Shown: positions 17,523 to 25,844, counted from the first letter of the stretch. The stretch is 64,000 nucleotides of DNA from Paenibacillus sp. NEAU-GSW1 (GCF_009737085.1 NZ_WOVL01000002.1:124001-188000), one strand, 5' to 3'. Translations and numbers: made by a program. Notes: generated by a model not told the origin, from the letters alone.

Positions 17523-17534
17523 GAACGATCGTTC
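17523..17534. promoter_or_regulatory. TetR operator upstream of its own gene
   Basis: The perfect palindrome GAACGATCGTTC, flanked by CTTG and CAAG to give an 18-bp dyad, lies 38 bases upstream of the TetR start. See the matching site at 16845-16856. Confidence 0.7.
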
Positions 17535-17554
17535 AAGAATGGTATTTTCCTTAT

Positions 17555-18016
17555 CTACTCGGACAATCTCGAAAAAAGAATAAAATCCAGCGCTGCCGGC
17601 TCGCCTGACGCTTCCCGCAACGCCCGGTTGATTTGTCCGCGGTGATATTGGCCGTGCAGGGCGACGTGCGTCAGAATATCCCGGATCGAAGTATGAAACA
17701 GCGTACCGCTTTGATTCGCATACGTAACATTATCGTCCAGCCTCTCCTCCGTTATTGCCTCGACATAGGCCAAATAGCTTCGTTCATTTTCGGCAAGAAG
17801 CTCTTCAATCGATGCAAGCTCTGCATTATCGGTCCAGATCTGCAGATGCGCGCTGCTCTTCCCGTTCAACCTAGTCATCCACACTTGCTCGGCAATGGCG
17901 AGGTGGCGAAATAGCCGCAGCGCCCCCGGATTATCCCCACCGCTTTCCCGCACAGCGGTTAATAGCTGTCTGTTCGCCCATACCTGATGATCGATCATCC
18001 GTTTTATCGTTTGCAT
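17555..18016 (-). CDS. DinB family protein (four-helix metalloprotein)
   Basis: This 153-residue protein shows the DinB/YfiT layout with three metal-binding histidines: one in MIDHQVWANRQLL (residue 9), one in RHLAIAEQVW (about 53), and one in HVALHGQYHRGQI (about 130-137). Relatives are divalent-metal proteins, some of which transfer thiols or are induced by DNA damage; most have no known role. A second, different DinB gene lies at 20079-20576. Confidence 0.85.
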   Translation of the reverse strand: MQTIKRMIDHQVWANRQLLTAVRESGGDNPGALRLFRHLAIAEQVWMTRLNGKSSAHLQIWTDNAELASIEELLAENERSYLAYVEAITEERLDDNVTYANQSGTLFHTSIRDILTHVALHGQYHRGQINRALREASGEPAALDFILFSRLSE

Positions 18017-18121
18017 CGTTTTCCCTCCCGATATGTACTACCCTCTATATTAAACCAATATTATCCAATCCGATACCTTTGATAAAGAGATTCCGCTCAG
18101 CCACGAATAAGCCTTATACAT

Positions 18122-18170
18122 AAAAAAACCGCTCTCCTCGTCCGTTACGACTTTAGAGAGCGGCTTTTTC
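18122..18170 (-). terminator. terminator overlapping the end of the HD-domain gene
   Basis: The arms CCGCTCTC and GAGAGCGG, extended by AAAAA/TTTTT, form a hairpin with a run of T on its left. The right arm lies inside the last codons of the 18145-18798 gene, so coding sequence and terminator are shared. Confidence 0.8.
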
Positions 18171-18798
18171 CGATAGCCAGCGCTTCTTCGGTAATTTTTT
18201 TAATATCAATCGGGGAGAGCACTTCGTCGTTTACCATATCCGGCAAAATGTCATTCATGAAATAGTCAACGCAGTACAGCGGAATGCTGCTGATTTTCGT
18301 GAGCGCATTCCGATACATCACGATGAACTCTTTCTCCGAATTGCCGCGCTGCAGCTCCGCGAACGCCTCGTATACCTGATCCATTTTATCCGCAACCTCC
18401 AGGATCAAGCCTTCGACCGTGTTGTCCTTTCCCTCTCTCAGCTGGCGGTGGAACGTATCTTTAAATGCCTCGGGAATATGCTCCTCGACAAACTGATAAA
18501 CCATTCCTTCCTCCACTTGCTGGATCAGCAGGCGAAGCTCCGGAGAAGCATGCTTGACGGGAGTTTTAATATCGCCGATAAAAATTTCACCGTAATCATG
18601 GCTGCTCGTAATTTCATACAGCTTCTTCCAGTCAATGGCGACACCGTTGCGCTCTTCGATATCGGCAAGCGTTTTGGCGTACTGCACCACTTTCCAGGAA
18701 TGCGCCGCAACGCTGTGCTGTTCGAATTTGAATTTGCCGGGGCAGCGTATGATCCGTTCCAAATCGTTTAATGAGCGAAAATAATAGTGTATCCCCAT
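18145..18798 (-). CDS. HD-domain phosphohydrolase, YfbR-like 5'-nucleotidase
   Basis: This 217-residue protein carries the HD metal-site series of YfbR: HSVAAHSWKV near residue 29, SHDYGE near 64 and EVADKMDQVYEA near 130. YfbR enzymes remove the phosphate from deoxyribonucleoside 5'-monophosphates. The start at 18798 has a GAGGG site; the frame is open to 18876 without a good site. The terminator overlaps its 3' end. Confidence 0.85.
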   Translation of the reverse strand: MGIHYYFRSLNDLERIIRCPGKFKFEQHSVAAHSWKVVQYAKTLADIEERNGVAIDWKKLYEITSSHDYGEIFIGDIKTPVKHASPELRLLIQQVEEGMVYQFVEEHIPEAFKDTFHRQLREGKDNTVEGLILEVADKMDQVYEAFAELQRGNSEKEFIVMYRNALTKISSIPLYCVDYFMNDILPDMVNDEVLSPIDIKKITEEALAIGKSRSLKS

Positions 18799-18918
18799 GC
18801 GCGCCCTCTTTCGTCCTCGTGGTCTATTGCCAAGTTCGGCAACGCCCTCAGTATAACGAAGAGATGTCAATTTCACATTAACTTCAATCCCTGATTACGT
18901 AAAATGCGCCTGGACCAA

Positions 18919-19581
18919 TTAATGAACCCATTCAATCACGTCATCCGCTGCCCTGCGCGTTTTGGCGCGCGGCTCGGATTCGCGATAGCCAAATGCGACC
19001 ATGCAGGCAATACCGAACGAATCGCCCTTCAATACGCCCTCTTCCCGAAGAATCGCCTCCGCTTTGTTTTTATCGAACCCTTCGATCGGGCAAGAATCGA
19101 TGCCGATCAGCGCGGCGGACGTCATCATATTTCCCAGCGCAATATAGACTTGACGGCTGGCCCATTCGAACATGGCGCGCTCGTTGCCGAGCAGCTCGAA
19201 ATCGGACTCCAAGAAGCGATGATAATTAGCCGTAAGCTTCTCCAGAACTTCCGGAGGAAGCTTGCGAGTATCTTTCCATAACGATTGAATATAGTCCGAA
19301 TTCGCCGTCATCTCGGCCGGCTTGCGAGCCAGCGCGATAACGAAATAGCTGGCTGTTGGCAGCTGTCCTTGCGCGCCCCAGCTGACGGGCAGCAGCTTTT
19401 CCCGGATTTCCTTGTTTTGCAAGACGACAAACTTCCACGGTTCTAAGCCAAATGAGCTCGGGGACAATCTCCCCGTTTCCAATATAAATTCAATATCCTC
19501 GCGGGATACCTCCTTCGCCGGATCAAATCGCTTGCAAGCATGTCTGAACGAGTAGGCCTCCAAAATTTCTGATTTATTCAT
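18919..19581 (-). CDS. nitroreductase family NAD(P)H:FMN oxidoreductase
   Basis: This 220-residue flavoprotein starts MNKSEILEAYSFRHACKRFD, where the SFRHACKRF block binds FMN phosphate. Other family blocks are RLSPSSFGLEPWKFVV near 45 and GIDSCPIEGFD near 155. It belongs to the NfsB/YdgI-like group that reduces nitro compounds, quinones or flavins. The ATG at 19581 has an AAAGGAG site 9 bases away; the frame is open to 19668 across the promoter. It is divergent from an HxlR regulator, which very probably controls it, as in many redox-stress pairs. Confidence 0.9.
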   Translation of the reverse strand: MNKSEILEAYSFRHACKRFDPAKEVSREDIEFILETGRLSPSSFGLEPWKFVVLQNKEIREKLLPVSWGAQGQLPTASYFVIALARKPAEMTANSDYIQSLWKDTRKLPPEVLEKLTANYHRFLESDFELLGNERAMFEWASRQVYIALGNMMTSAALIGIDSCPIEGFDKNKAEAILREEGVLKGDSFGIACMVAFGYRESEPRAKTRRAADDVIEWVH

Positions 19582-19630
19582 TTTCTTGCTCTCCTTTCGA
19601 TACGAAGTCGGTGCAATTCGATTATAATGG

Positions 19631-19687
19631 GTATACAAAAATTTGAGCAGTACGCACAATTTTTTCACGTAGTATCTATTTGTATAC
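19631..19687. promoter_or_regulatory. HxlR/nitroreductase control region with mirrored half-sites
   Basis: GTATACAAA (19631-19639) and TTTGTATAC (19679-19687) are inverted copies 39 bases apart. The left one abuts a leftward -10 box (TATAAT on the minus strand, 19621-19626) for the nitroreductase; the right one contains TATACT just ahead of the HxlR ribosome site. They are candidate HxlR operators that could shut both promoters. Confidence 0.5.
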
Positions 19688-19705
19688 TATAAGGAGGCAA
19701 GCGCT

Positions 19706-20071
19706 TTGGCGAATCAGAGAAACTTTGGCATGGGACCTAGCGAGCACGGCTGTCCAGTAGAATTTACGCTTGGCGTGATCGGAGGAAAGTGGAAAGGCGT
19801 CATTCTGTACCATCTGTTAAAAAATCCGATCATGCGGTTTAATGAATTCCGGAGGCTTTGCCCGGCGGTTACGCAGCGAATGCTCACTCACCAGCTCCGC
19901 GAGCTGGAAGATGACGGCATCATTCATCGCGAGGTTTACCCTCAGGTTCCGCCGAAAGTCGAGTATTCGCTCACCGACAAGGGCCGGACGCTCGCGCCGA
20001 TTATTGAAGCGATGAAGCAATGGGGCGACTTGAACCGCGACGAACAAACGATCCGATCGGAAAATCTGTGA
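19706..20071 (+). CDS. HxlR family transcriptional regulator
   Basis: This 121-residue winged-helix protein has the HxlR hallmark: a cysteine near the N-terminus (HGCPVEFTLGVIGGKWKGVIL), then MRFNEFRRLCPAVTQRMLTHQLRELEDDGI as recognition helix and wing. In relatives the first cysteine senses aldehydes, quinones or thiol stress. It starts at a TTG with an AAGGAGG site. The divergent nitroreductase is the likely target. Confidence 0.92.
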   Translation: MANQRNFGMGPSEHGCPVEFTLGVIGGKWKGVILYHLLKNPIMRFNEFRRLCPAVTQRMLTHQLRELEDDGIIHREVYPQVPPKVEYSLTDKGRTLAPIIEAMKQWGDLNRDEQTIRSENL

Positions 20072-20078
20072 GCTTCGC

Positions 20079-20576
20079 CTAACGCGAACTTTTTGCTTTA
20101 TACCATTTTCTCAACTGATTAAGGTGAGCTTGGTGGTAACGGCTATGATCCGCCATATGCCACAGGCCCCAGCGTATCGTTGCTTGCTTTTCATTTTCAT
20201 GCCCGAAGGTGACAATCCGCTCCAAATCCGCGTCCGTTAATTGCGAGCATACATCATTCAACGTTTCGATTACGTCCTTATAGCTGGAGACCAGTGTCTC
20301 GAGCGGTATTCCTTTGACCATAGGAAGCCTATTGTTTTCGTCAATCATGGGGCCGTACTTCTCCTTTAAAGATGCAGGAAGCGGCTCCCCCTTTATGCGA
20401 TAAACCCAGTTCAGATCCACATACATCACATGTCTTATTAATTGAGCGGCGCTATTAAACTTATTATCCGGCCCTTTGTAATCGACTTCTTCTTGCGGCA
20501 TGCCCTCCGTAATGGATTGCAGACGCTCGTTATTCCCTTTCACAGCGGCAAATAACATCCCAACAATAGGCGACAT
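20079..20576 (-). CDS. DinB family protein
   Basis: This 165-residue four-helix protein has the DinB metal-site histidines in LIRHVMYVDLNWVY (near residue 49) and in HMADHSRYHQAHLNQLR (near 140-150). The ATG at 20576 is preceded by AAGGGG; an upstream ATG at 20606 is also possible. It is convergent with the HxlR gene, 7 bases from its stop. Function beyond the fold is unknown. Confidence 0.82.
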   Translation of the reverse strand: MSPIVGMLFAAVKGNNERLQSITEGMPQEEVDYKGPDNKFNSAAQLIRHVMYVDLNWVYRIKGEPLPASLKEKYGPMIDENNRLPMVKGIPLETLVSSYKDVIETLNDVCSQLTDADLERIVTFGHENEKQATIRWGLWHMADHSRYHQAHLNQLRKWYKAKSSR

Positions 20577-20643
20577 ATTGCGTTCCCCTTGCAAGTCAAA
20601 AAGCATCCTCGATCGTCTCCCTCAAGTTAACTGACTTATCCTA

Positions 20644-20684
20644 AAAGACCGGAAGCTTCCCCTATGAGGAGGCTCCCGGCCTTT
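20644..20684 (-). terminator. terminator of the amidohydrolase-LacI operon
   Basis: Leftward, the arms AAAGGCCGGGAGCCTCC and GGGAAGCTTCCGGTCTTT form an imperfect hairpin ending in a T-run, directly behind the stop of the LacI gene. Confidence 0.75.
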
Positions 20685-20688
20685 CTTG

Positions 20689-21708
20689 CTAGCTATTCAA
20701 CGCAGCAACGGAGTTGCGAACGACCAGCTCAGGCGCCATAAGCACCGTACGGGCCGTCCCGCCATGAAGCAGCTCGATAAGCAGCTCAGCCGCCAGAAGT
20801 CCGATTTGACCGGCACGGTGGCGGATCGTTGTAAGCGGCGGGCTTGTATACGCGGTATAGAACGCGCCGTCATAGCCTGTCACCGATATGCGGCCAGGCA
20901 CTGCAATGCCGATGCGGTGCAATTCTTGCAGCACCCCCATTGCCATCAGGTCGTTCGCGCAGCAAATGGCAGTCAGTTCCGGTTCACGCTCCAGCAGCAA
21001 TTGAACTGCATCCACTCCGCTTGCGCCGCTGAAATCACCGGCTGCAAGAAGATTCGCATCATGTGTGATCCCTGCCTCCCGAAGCGCGTCGCAGAAACCG
21101 CTGTACCGTTCCTGGGAGATCGGCAGCTCAACCGGCCCGTTCACATAGCCGATCTTCCTGTGCCCTTGGCTAATCAAATATCGCCCGATAAGCCTTCCGC
21201 CCTCGCAGCCGTCCGATCTCACCAGCGAGCAATGGATGCCCACGCTCTCCCCCATGGAGACAGCAGGCACCTTCAGCTGCAGCGCCTCCTTCATGAGCGG
21301 GTGCTCCTTTCCGAAAGGCTGCATAAATATGCAGCCCTCAAGATTGCGCATACGAACCCATTGAGACAGACTGTTAGGCTTATAGTCATAAACCGGCACG
21401 GAGAAAATGAGCATATCCTTGCCGACCAGTCGAAGCGCTTTGCGAAGCGACGCGAACAGCACGTCGTACTCGCGTACGAATTCCTTTTCAAGCTCGGGCA
21501 TGAACAGCCCGATCAGATTGCTTTTGCGGGTGACCAGCTGCTTCGCGCCAAGATTCGGCACGTAACCGAGCTCCATCGCGGCTTGTTGAACTTTAGCGAT
21601 CGTGCGAGGGTGGACGCCATAGCTTCCATTGAGTGCCCGAGACACCGTGCTTGTCGACAATCCTACCTTATCTGCGATGTCTTGTATCGTAGCATCCAGT
21701 GGTATCAC
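20689..21708 (-). CDS. LacI family transcriptional regulator
   Basis: This 339-residue repressor has the LacI headpiece (TIQDIADKVGLSTSTVSRALNG, residues 7-28, then the YVPN hinge region) and a periplasmic-binding-protein-like sensor domain with EGGRLIGRYLISQGHRKIGY. Its start overlaps the stop of the amidohydrolase gene by 4 bases, so both are one transcript. Two identical GGGAACGTTCCC palindromes upstream of that operon are the likely operators, giving autoregulation. The effector is probably a sugar or a product related to the amidohydrolase. Confidence 0.92.
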   Translation of the reverse strand: MIPLDATIQDIADKVGLSTSTVSRALNGSYGVHPRTIAKVQQAAMELGYVPNLGAKQLVTRKSNLIGLFMPELEKEFVREYDVLFASLRKALRLVGKDMLIFSVPVYDYKPNSLSQWVRMRNLEGCIFMQPFGKEHPLMKEALQLKVPAVSMGESVGIHCSLVRSDGCEGGRLIGRYLISQGHRKIGYVNGPVELPISQERYSGFCDALREAGITHDANLLAAGDFSGASGVDAVQLLLEREPELTAICCANDLMAMGVLQELHRIGIAVPGRISVTGYDGAFYTAYTSPPLTTIRHRAGQIGLLAAELLIELLHGGTARTVLMAPELVVRNSVAALNS

Positions 21709-22832
21709 CCTTTCCTAGCTTCTGCTAATATTTTGCCAGCCTCCAGCTTTGTCAGTTCTTCACTATTATAAGATTTGCCGTTCTCGGACGCCAGTTTCTG
21801 AATAGCTTCCAATTGCGTCTTCGTAGCCGGCTGGGCTTCAATAAGAGCCATCATATTGTCATGCGCAATCTTCTTGGCGAGAGCAGGATCATCCAGCAGG
21901 TACAAGATCCGATACATGGCATCAATCGCTTGCAGCTCGCTGCCGATGCCATAGCCGGAGTCGGTGCCGAGCATGAATCGATCCGGATACTTTTTCATAA
22001 TGGAGATAAAAGGCTCAGGATTGCGTCCGCTCTCGGCGCTATAGACAGCGAATCCGGCAAAGAAGTCTGCGTACAAATTCGGATACTTCCCAAGCAGACG
22101 ATCCAGCTCCTCCGGCGAGTTGTAAACGTTCATATGCCCGAAAATAAAAGTTGTGTTCGGATGAGCGGCAAGCGCCTCTTCCAGCTTAACGATTGGATCT
22201 CCATTCGGCGGATCGATATGAACGAGTATCGGCGCTTTGTAAGTTGCAATAAGGTCATAAATTTGCGGCAGGAACCCATCCATCGGATCATTTGCCTTCC
22301 AAGCCACTTTCGATACGATCGGCGAAAAGGACGAAGCAGCGGCAATCTCGCCGAGGCCGAAGTAGCCCTTCTCCAGATTGTCGCGGATAACATCCAGACT
22401 GCCTTCGTCATGCAGATCAAAGCCCGAGAAGAACGGGAGGAACTGATCCGGCGAGAGTTGATAAGCGGACCAAGAAGCCGCATCCGAGTCGATCGCGCTC
22501 GGCTCGGATACGTCGCCGAAGAGAACGACCTTGTCGACGTTGTTCTTTTCCCATACGCTCATCATATTGGAATAACGCGAAGCGGAAGCATCGTGATTAT
22601 GTACATCGATTAATCCCAAAGGCTCAAATGCGTCGGCCAGCTGTTCCAGCGTCGGGGTAGCTTCCGCCTGCTTCAGCTTTTCTACGCGTTCAGCCACCTC
22701 ATTTACGGCATTTATTTCAGGGTTTCCAGCCCCCTTAAAAGGCCAATTGCCGCTGCTGATCAGCAGGGCAGCGCCGATGACAACGATACAGCCTAATGCC
22801 AGCAGCGTTATTCTTACGGTTTTCAGTTTCAT
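21705..22832 (-). CDS. membrane-anchored amidohydrolase family protein
   Basis: This 375-residue protein has an N-terminal hydrophobic anchor (about residues 9-28) and then an amidohydrolase-2-type TIM barrel, with the metal-site motif DVHNHD near 79, IFGHMNVY near 230 and LGTDSGYG near 290. It should act outside the membrane on a C-N, C-O or C-C bond; decarboxylases share the fold. The ATG at 22832 has an AGAGGAAG site. The frame is open to 22922, but that stretch carries one of the operators, so the later start is chosen. It is cotranscribed with the LacI gene. Confidence 0.82.
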   Translation of the reverse strand: MKLKTVRITLLALGCIVVIGAALLISSGNWPFKGAGNPEINAVNEVAERVEKLKQAEATPTLEQLADAFEPLGLIDVHNHDASASRYSNMMSVWEKNNVDKVVLFGDVSEPSAIDSDAASWSAYQLSPDQFLPFFSGFDLHDEGSLDVIRDNLEKGYFGLGEIAAASSFSPIVSKVAWKANDPMDGFLPQIYDLIATYKAPILVHIDPPNGDPIVKLEEALAAHPNTTFIFGHMNVYNSPEELDRLLGKYPNLYADFFAGFAVYSAESGRNPEPFISIMKKYPDRFMLGTDSGYGIGSELQAIDAMYRILYLLDDPALAKKIAHDNMMALIEAQPATKTQLEAIQKLASENGKSYNSEELTKLEAGKILAEARKG

Positions 22833-22859
22833 TGCTGTTTCTTCCTCTCTCTGTTTTTC

Positions 22860-22871
22860 GGGAACGTTCCC
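22860..22871. promoter_or_regulatory. LacI operator O2
   Basis: The perfect palindrome GGGAACGTTCCC within TTTTTCGGGAACGTTCCCTA lies in the 5' leader of the amidohydrolase gene, 28 bases before its start. It is identical in core and in both flanks to the operator at 22936-22947, centred 76 bp away. Confidence 0.8.
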
Positions 22872-22935
22872 TAAATTGGACGAAATGAACCATAAATCAT
22901 ATTGGCACTTCAATTTAATCATTTCGCCTGTTTTC

Positions 22936-22989
22936 GGGAACGTTCCCTAAATTGAATCTAGTATATGATAAATGACTATAAAATGTAAA
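22936..22989 (-). promoter_or_regulatory. promoter and LacI operator O1 of the amidohydrolase-LacI operon
   Basis: Reading leftward, TTTACA (22984-22989) and TATACT (22960-22965) form a -35/-10 pair with an 18-base spacer. The palindrome GGGAACGTTCCC (22936-22947) lies just past the expected transcription start. With the second copy 76 bp downstream, repression by looping or roadblock is plausible. Confidence 0.78.
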
Positions 22990-23107
22990 CGGGTTCATAG
23001 CATTCGCTGTCAAAATATTAGTAAAAAAGGATATTGATGTCGTTTTTTGCATTCTGCGTTATACTGTGAATGACCTATAAAAATATGAATACAAAAGGAT
23101 GATTCGC

Positions 23108-23509
23108 ATGGTGAGCAATTCGAAATTGGATCAATTATTTGCCGGCATTAAATTTCCGGAAGAAACCTATCAGTATTACTTTTACACCATGTCGTTTGCA
23201 TCCGTAACGAAATATCTTTTATATGGATCGTTTGCTCCCTTCTTGAACAAGCACTTTATTGTATGCTTTTCAAACCTAAGATTAATTTTGATCCCGCTAG
23301 ACCCTGTTACGGGCAATCCAACATTAAACGTGGTCGAACTTCCGATAAGTGAAGTATCCGGCCTGAGCCTCAAAAAGGGATTTTTCAAAACAAAAATTAC
23401 ATTGAATCTATCGGATGGAACTATTATTAAGTTCAATCCCAACAATATTTGTATCGGGCTGTCCAATCACAAGGCGAATTTGACTAAATTAGCCGATATG
23501 TACGCTTAA
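23108..23509 (+). CDS. small PH-like domain protein of unknown function
   Basis: This 133-residue protein is beta-rich with one C-terminal helix, the layout of bacterial PH-like domains. Strand-like blocks are HFIVCFSNLRLILIPLD, VVELPISEVSGLSLKKG and KITLNLSDGTIIKFN. No signal peptide or membrane helix is seen. The ATG at 23108 is chosen because AAAGGA lies 8-9 bases upstream; an ATG at 23099 overlaps that site. It precedes the LQRAVGN-motif gene by 132 bases on the same strand, so a link is possible but not shown. Confidence 0.6.
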   Translation: MVSNSKLDQLFAGIKFPEETYQYYFYTMSFASVTKYLLYGSFAPFLNKHFIVCFSNLRLILIPLDPVTGNPTLNVVELPISEVSGLSLKKGFFKTKITLNLSDGTIIKFNPNNICIGLSNHKANLTKLADMYA

Positions 23510-23641
23510 TCGGCTGGAATGACACCTGGATCAGCATAGCGAAGCTTGCCAAAGTATGGTGCCAAAGAATCAGGAATATGGTACGATATTTTTGCCTATT
23601 TCGTACGGAATGTAATTACCTATAAGCAGAAGGGGATACCG

Positions 23642-25294
23642 ATGCCTGAATCAGCCAATCATTCACAGCAGCCCAAATCTTCCGCTTCTCCCGCCCCGGC
23701 TCAGCGCGTGTCCAGCGCGCCTGCTTTGTCGCCGGGACTAGCTGCTTCAAACCTCAGAAAGGGAAACATGTCGCCTGCCGGGATCGTTCAATTGCAAAGG
23801 GCTGTAGGCAACCAGGCGGTTAATCAAATGCTTGGCAGCCGGGGCGGATCTGCTTCAGGCTCGAAGCCCCCTGTCCAGATGCAGCCGATGCGTCCAGGCA
23901 ATATGTTTCAATCAACGACCGGAGCTCCGCGAACATCTCCTGCGGGACCTTCAAGCGCGGGAGCAGCATCGTCTCAGCCATCTAGCCCAGCCGAAATTCC
24001 CGTAATCAAGACTCCTTCGGACTTAAAGGGCAAGGGCGGCTATGCAGACGTATACAGCTGGCTGAAGGAGCAAGCGCAGGCCTCCAAAAAATCCGATTTA
24101 TTCGGCTTCTTCGACGCCCTCGAGCCTGAGCAAAAAATGAGTGCGATCCGCTCAATGGCGAACAATGCCCGGACCATTACGATCAGCGCCGTAAAGAAAT
24201 CGATGATGACCGGCATCTTTACCAAGTCCGTCGATTGGGACAAGTTCTCCGTAATCGTCCGGGACGCGAAGAAAATGGATACGACCAACTACAACGCCGA
24301 TCAGGACCGCGATTACGCCAGCTACACGGCGATCGGCACATCCGGCGCAGCGGGCGGCGTTTCCGGCTCCGCGACAATCAGCAAGACGCTGGGAGCCACC
24401 GGCGCTACCGGAACGGCTTTGACCGCAGCGCCGATAGCCGGCGGTCTTAGCGGCATCGCATCGGTATCGCAAATTTATAACGCTACCCAGAACTATGACG
24501 GCGCGCTCAGCGCAGCCGGCAAAGCGCAGCTTGTCGCTGGCGAAGGCATGAGCGGCGCAGCCGACCTTGCGAGATTTTCCGCCGGTTCGGTCAACGGCGT
24601 TCGGGAAGTGTCCGGCATGGCGCTTAACGGCGCGGCTACGGTCGCGGCAGGGGCAGGCGCAATCGTTGGCGGCGCTGCTTATATGGTCGGAGGCGCTGCC
24701 GGTTATATCGAGGGCGGCCGCAACGCCAAGAAGCTCGGCAAAGTCGAAGAGCAGCTTGCCGCGCGTAAAGGCGACGCTCTCGCCGATCAGCAAATGCTTG
24801 CCGCCAGTCTGGGCAAATCGACGCAAGAGATGAACAAATCCAAGAGCGGCATGACGGCGGTCAAAGGCGCGATGATGGTTGCAGGCGGAGCAATGCTCAT
24901 TGCCGCAGCCGCTTCCCCGGCGGGGCCGATTCTTATTGCGCTCGCCGCTATTCTTGGCGGCGTTGCAGCAATCGTGAAGTTCTACAAGAAGTATAAGCGG
25001 AAAGAAGCATTCGTCGACAAGGCGCTTAAGGTTGATGAATCGGCGGCGCTGCCTGAGAACAAAGGGATCGAAAAGAGCAAAATCCGGCAGTCTCTGCTCG
25101 AGAAGCATGGCTTCAACAGCGTCGGCCAATGCTACGCGCAGCTGGTCACGGACCTTGCCGGCATGCTGTTCGACAGCGGCGTTAAGGGCGATGATCCGGA
25201 AAGCCGTCAAATTATCGAAGGCATCGGCTTGAAGATCGACAAGGCGAAGCAAAAGCCGGGCAAAGACTTGATCGCCAAAAAACTGCATACCTAA
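23642..25294 (+). CDS. candidate contractile-injection-system cargo protein with LQRAVGN motif
   Basis: This 550-residue protein has a disordered Ser/Pro/Ala-rich N-terminus and, at residues 51-57, LQRAVGN followed by QAV. Motifs of this LQRAxGN type are, to my knowledge, typical of the N-terminal part of proteins linked to extracellular contractile injection systems (often beside DUF4157). A globular part (about 125-225) follows, then Gly/Ala-rich hydrophobic stretches at about 328-358 and 407-447, a basic KFYKKYKRK segment and a helical C-terminus. No signal peptide is seen. An AAGGGG site precedes the start. The downstream gene, 12 bases away, is a likely chaperone or immunity partner. No sheath, tube or baseplate genes lie in the window. 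The toxic activity, if any, is unknown; membrane disruption is one guess. Confidence 0.65.
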   Translation: MPESANHSQQPKSSASPAPAQRVSSAPALSPGLAASNLRKGNMSPAGIVQLQRAVGNQAVNQMLGSRGGSASGSKPPVQMQPMRPGNMFQSTTGAPRTSPAGPSSAGAASSQPSSPAEIPVIKTPSDLKGKGGYADVYSWLKEQAQASKKSDLFGFFDALEPEQKMSAIRSMANNARTITISAVKKSMMTGIFTKSVDWDKFSVIVRDAKKMDTTNYNADQDRDYASYTAIGTSGAAGGVSGSATISKTLGATGATGTALTAAPIAGGLSGIASVSQIYNATQNYDGALSAAGKAQLVAGEGMSGAADLARFSAGSVNGVREVSGMALNGAATVAAGAGAIVGGAAYMVGGAAGYIEGGRNAKKLGKVEEQLAARKGDALADQQMLAASLGKSTQEMNKSKSGMTAVKGAMMVAGGAMLIAAAASPAGPILIALAAILGGVAAIVKFYKKYKRKEAFVDKALKVDESAALPENKGIEKSKIRQSLLEKHGFNSVGQCYAQLVTDLAGMLFDSGVKGDDPESRQIIEGIGLKIDKAKQKPGKDLIAKKLHT

Positions 25295-25306
25295 AGGAGC
25301 ATTGCC

Positions 25307-25798
25307 ATGACAGACTCATCATCTACATTCGCTTACTCCGTGCTGACAAGGCTGCTCGCTTATTACGAGAGCCATCAGATTGCGGTGAAGCTCGCCGAGC
25401 CGGATGAAGCTGCCCCTTATGCTTCGCTCTTAATCGGGTTCGAAGAAATCGGTGCAAGCAACGACTCGCTGCTTCTCGAAATGAGCTTCGTTCCGGGTTT
25501 GGATGAATTTGAAGAGGAAGGCGTTTATCTGCTTCAGACGTTCGCGGTGCTAAGGGATAAAACGGCGCCTGCCCAATACGAAGCGCTGCTCCATACGTGC
25601 GCGAGTCTTAACCTTACGCTTCCTCTCGGCACCTTCGGCGTAACCGAGCCAGGCGGTGCGCTTTATTTCAAGCATAACGCAATGCTGAGAAGCGGCTGGC
25701 TGGAGAATGACCAGGGCTTGCTGCATCTGGACCGGACGAACGGTCTTGTGCTGCATCAATTCCATCAATTCATGGATCAGCTTACAGCTGAGGCGTAA
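25307..25798 (+). CDS. YbjN/secretion-chaperone-like partner protein
   Basis: This 163-residue acidic, soluble protein has the alpha-beta-beta-beta-alpha-type sequence of YbjN-like and type III chaperone-like folds: an N-terminal helix (VLTRLLAYYESHQ), strands with LLLEMSFVPGLDEF, the LLHTCASLNLTLPLGTFGV block and a C-terminal helix HQFHQFMDQLTAEA. An AAAGGAG site lies 12 bases after the stop of the LQRAVGN-motif gene, so the two are coexpressed. The role is inferred from pairing: loading chaperone or cognate immunity protein. A bidirectional terminator follows. Confidence 0.55.
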   Translation: MTDSSSTFAYSVLTRLLAYYESHQIAVKLAEPDEAAPYASLLIGFEEIGASNDSLLLEMSFVPGLDEFEEEGVYLLQTFAVLRDKTAPAQYEALLHTCASLNLTLPLGTFGVTEPGGALYFKHNAMLRSGWLENDQGLLHLDRTNGLVLHQFHQFMDQLTAEA

Positions 25799-25803
25799 AA
25801 CAA

Positions 25804-25837
25804 TAAAGCCAGGCTTCTTGTGAGGAAGCCTGGCTTT
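25804..25837. terminator. bidirectional terminator
   Basis: The perfect stem AAAGCCAGGCTTC/GAAGCCTGGCTTT with a short loop sits between two convergent genes (stops at 25798 and 25845) and has T-rich or A-rich edges on both sides, so it can end both transcripts. Confidence 0.88.
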
Positions 25838-25844
25838 CCTTTTC

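Noticed and set aside
20686-21771. Rightward open frame (361 codons) opposite the LacI gene
   Set aside because: It covers the LacI gene almost exactly, lacks a ribosome site, and its translation shows no known domain.
24152-25288. Long open frame (378 codons) opposite the LQRAVGN-motif gene
   Set aside because: It lies fully antisense to a gene with good ribosome site and biased codon use; its product is Cys/His/Arg-rich without a recognisable domain, as expected for a GC-rich shadow frame.
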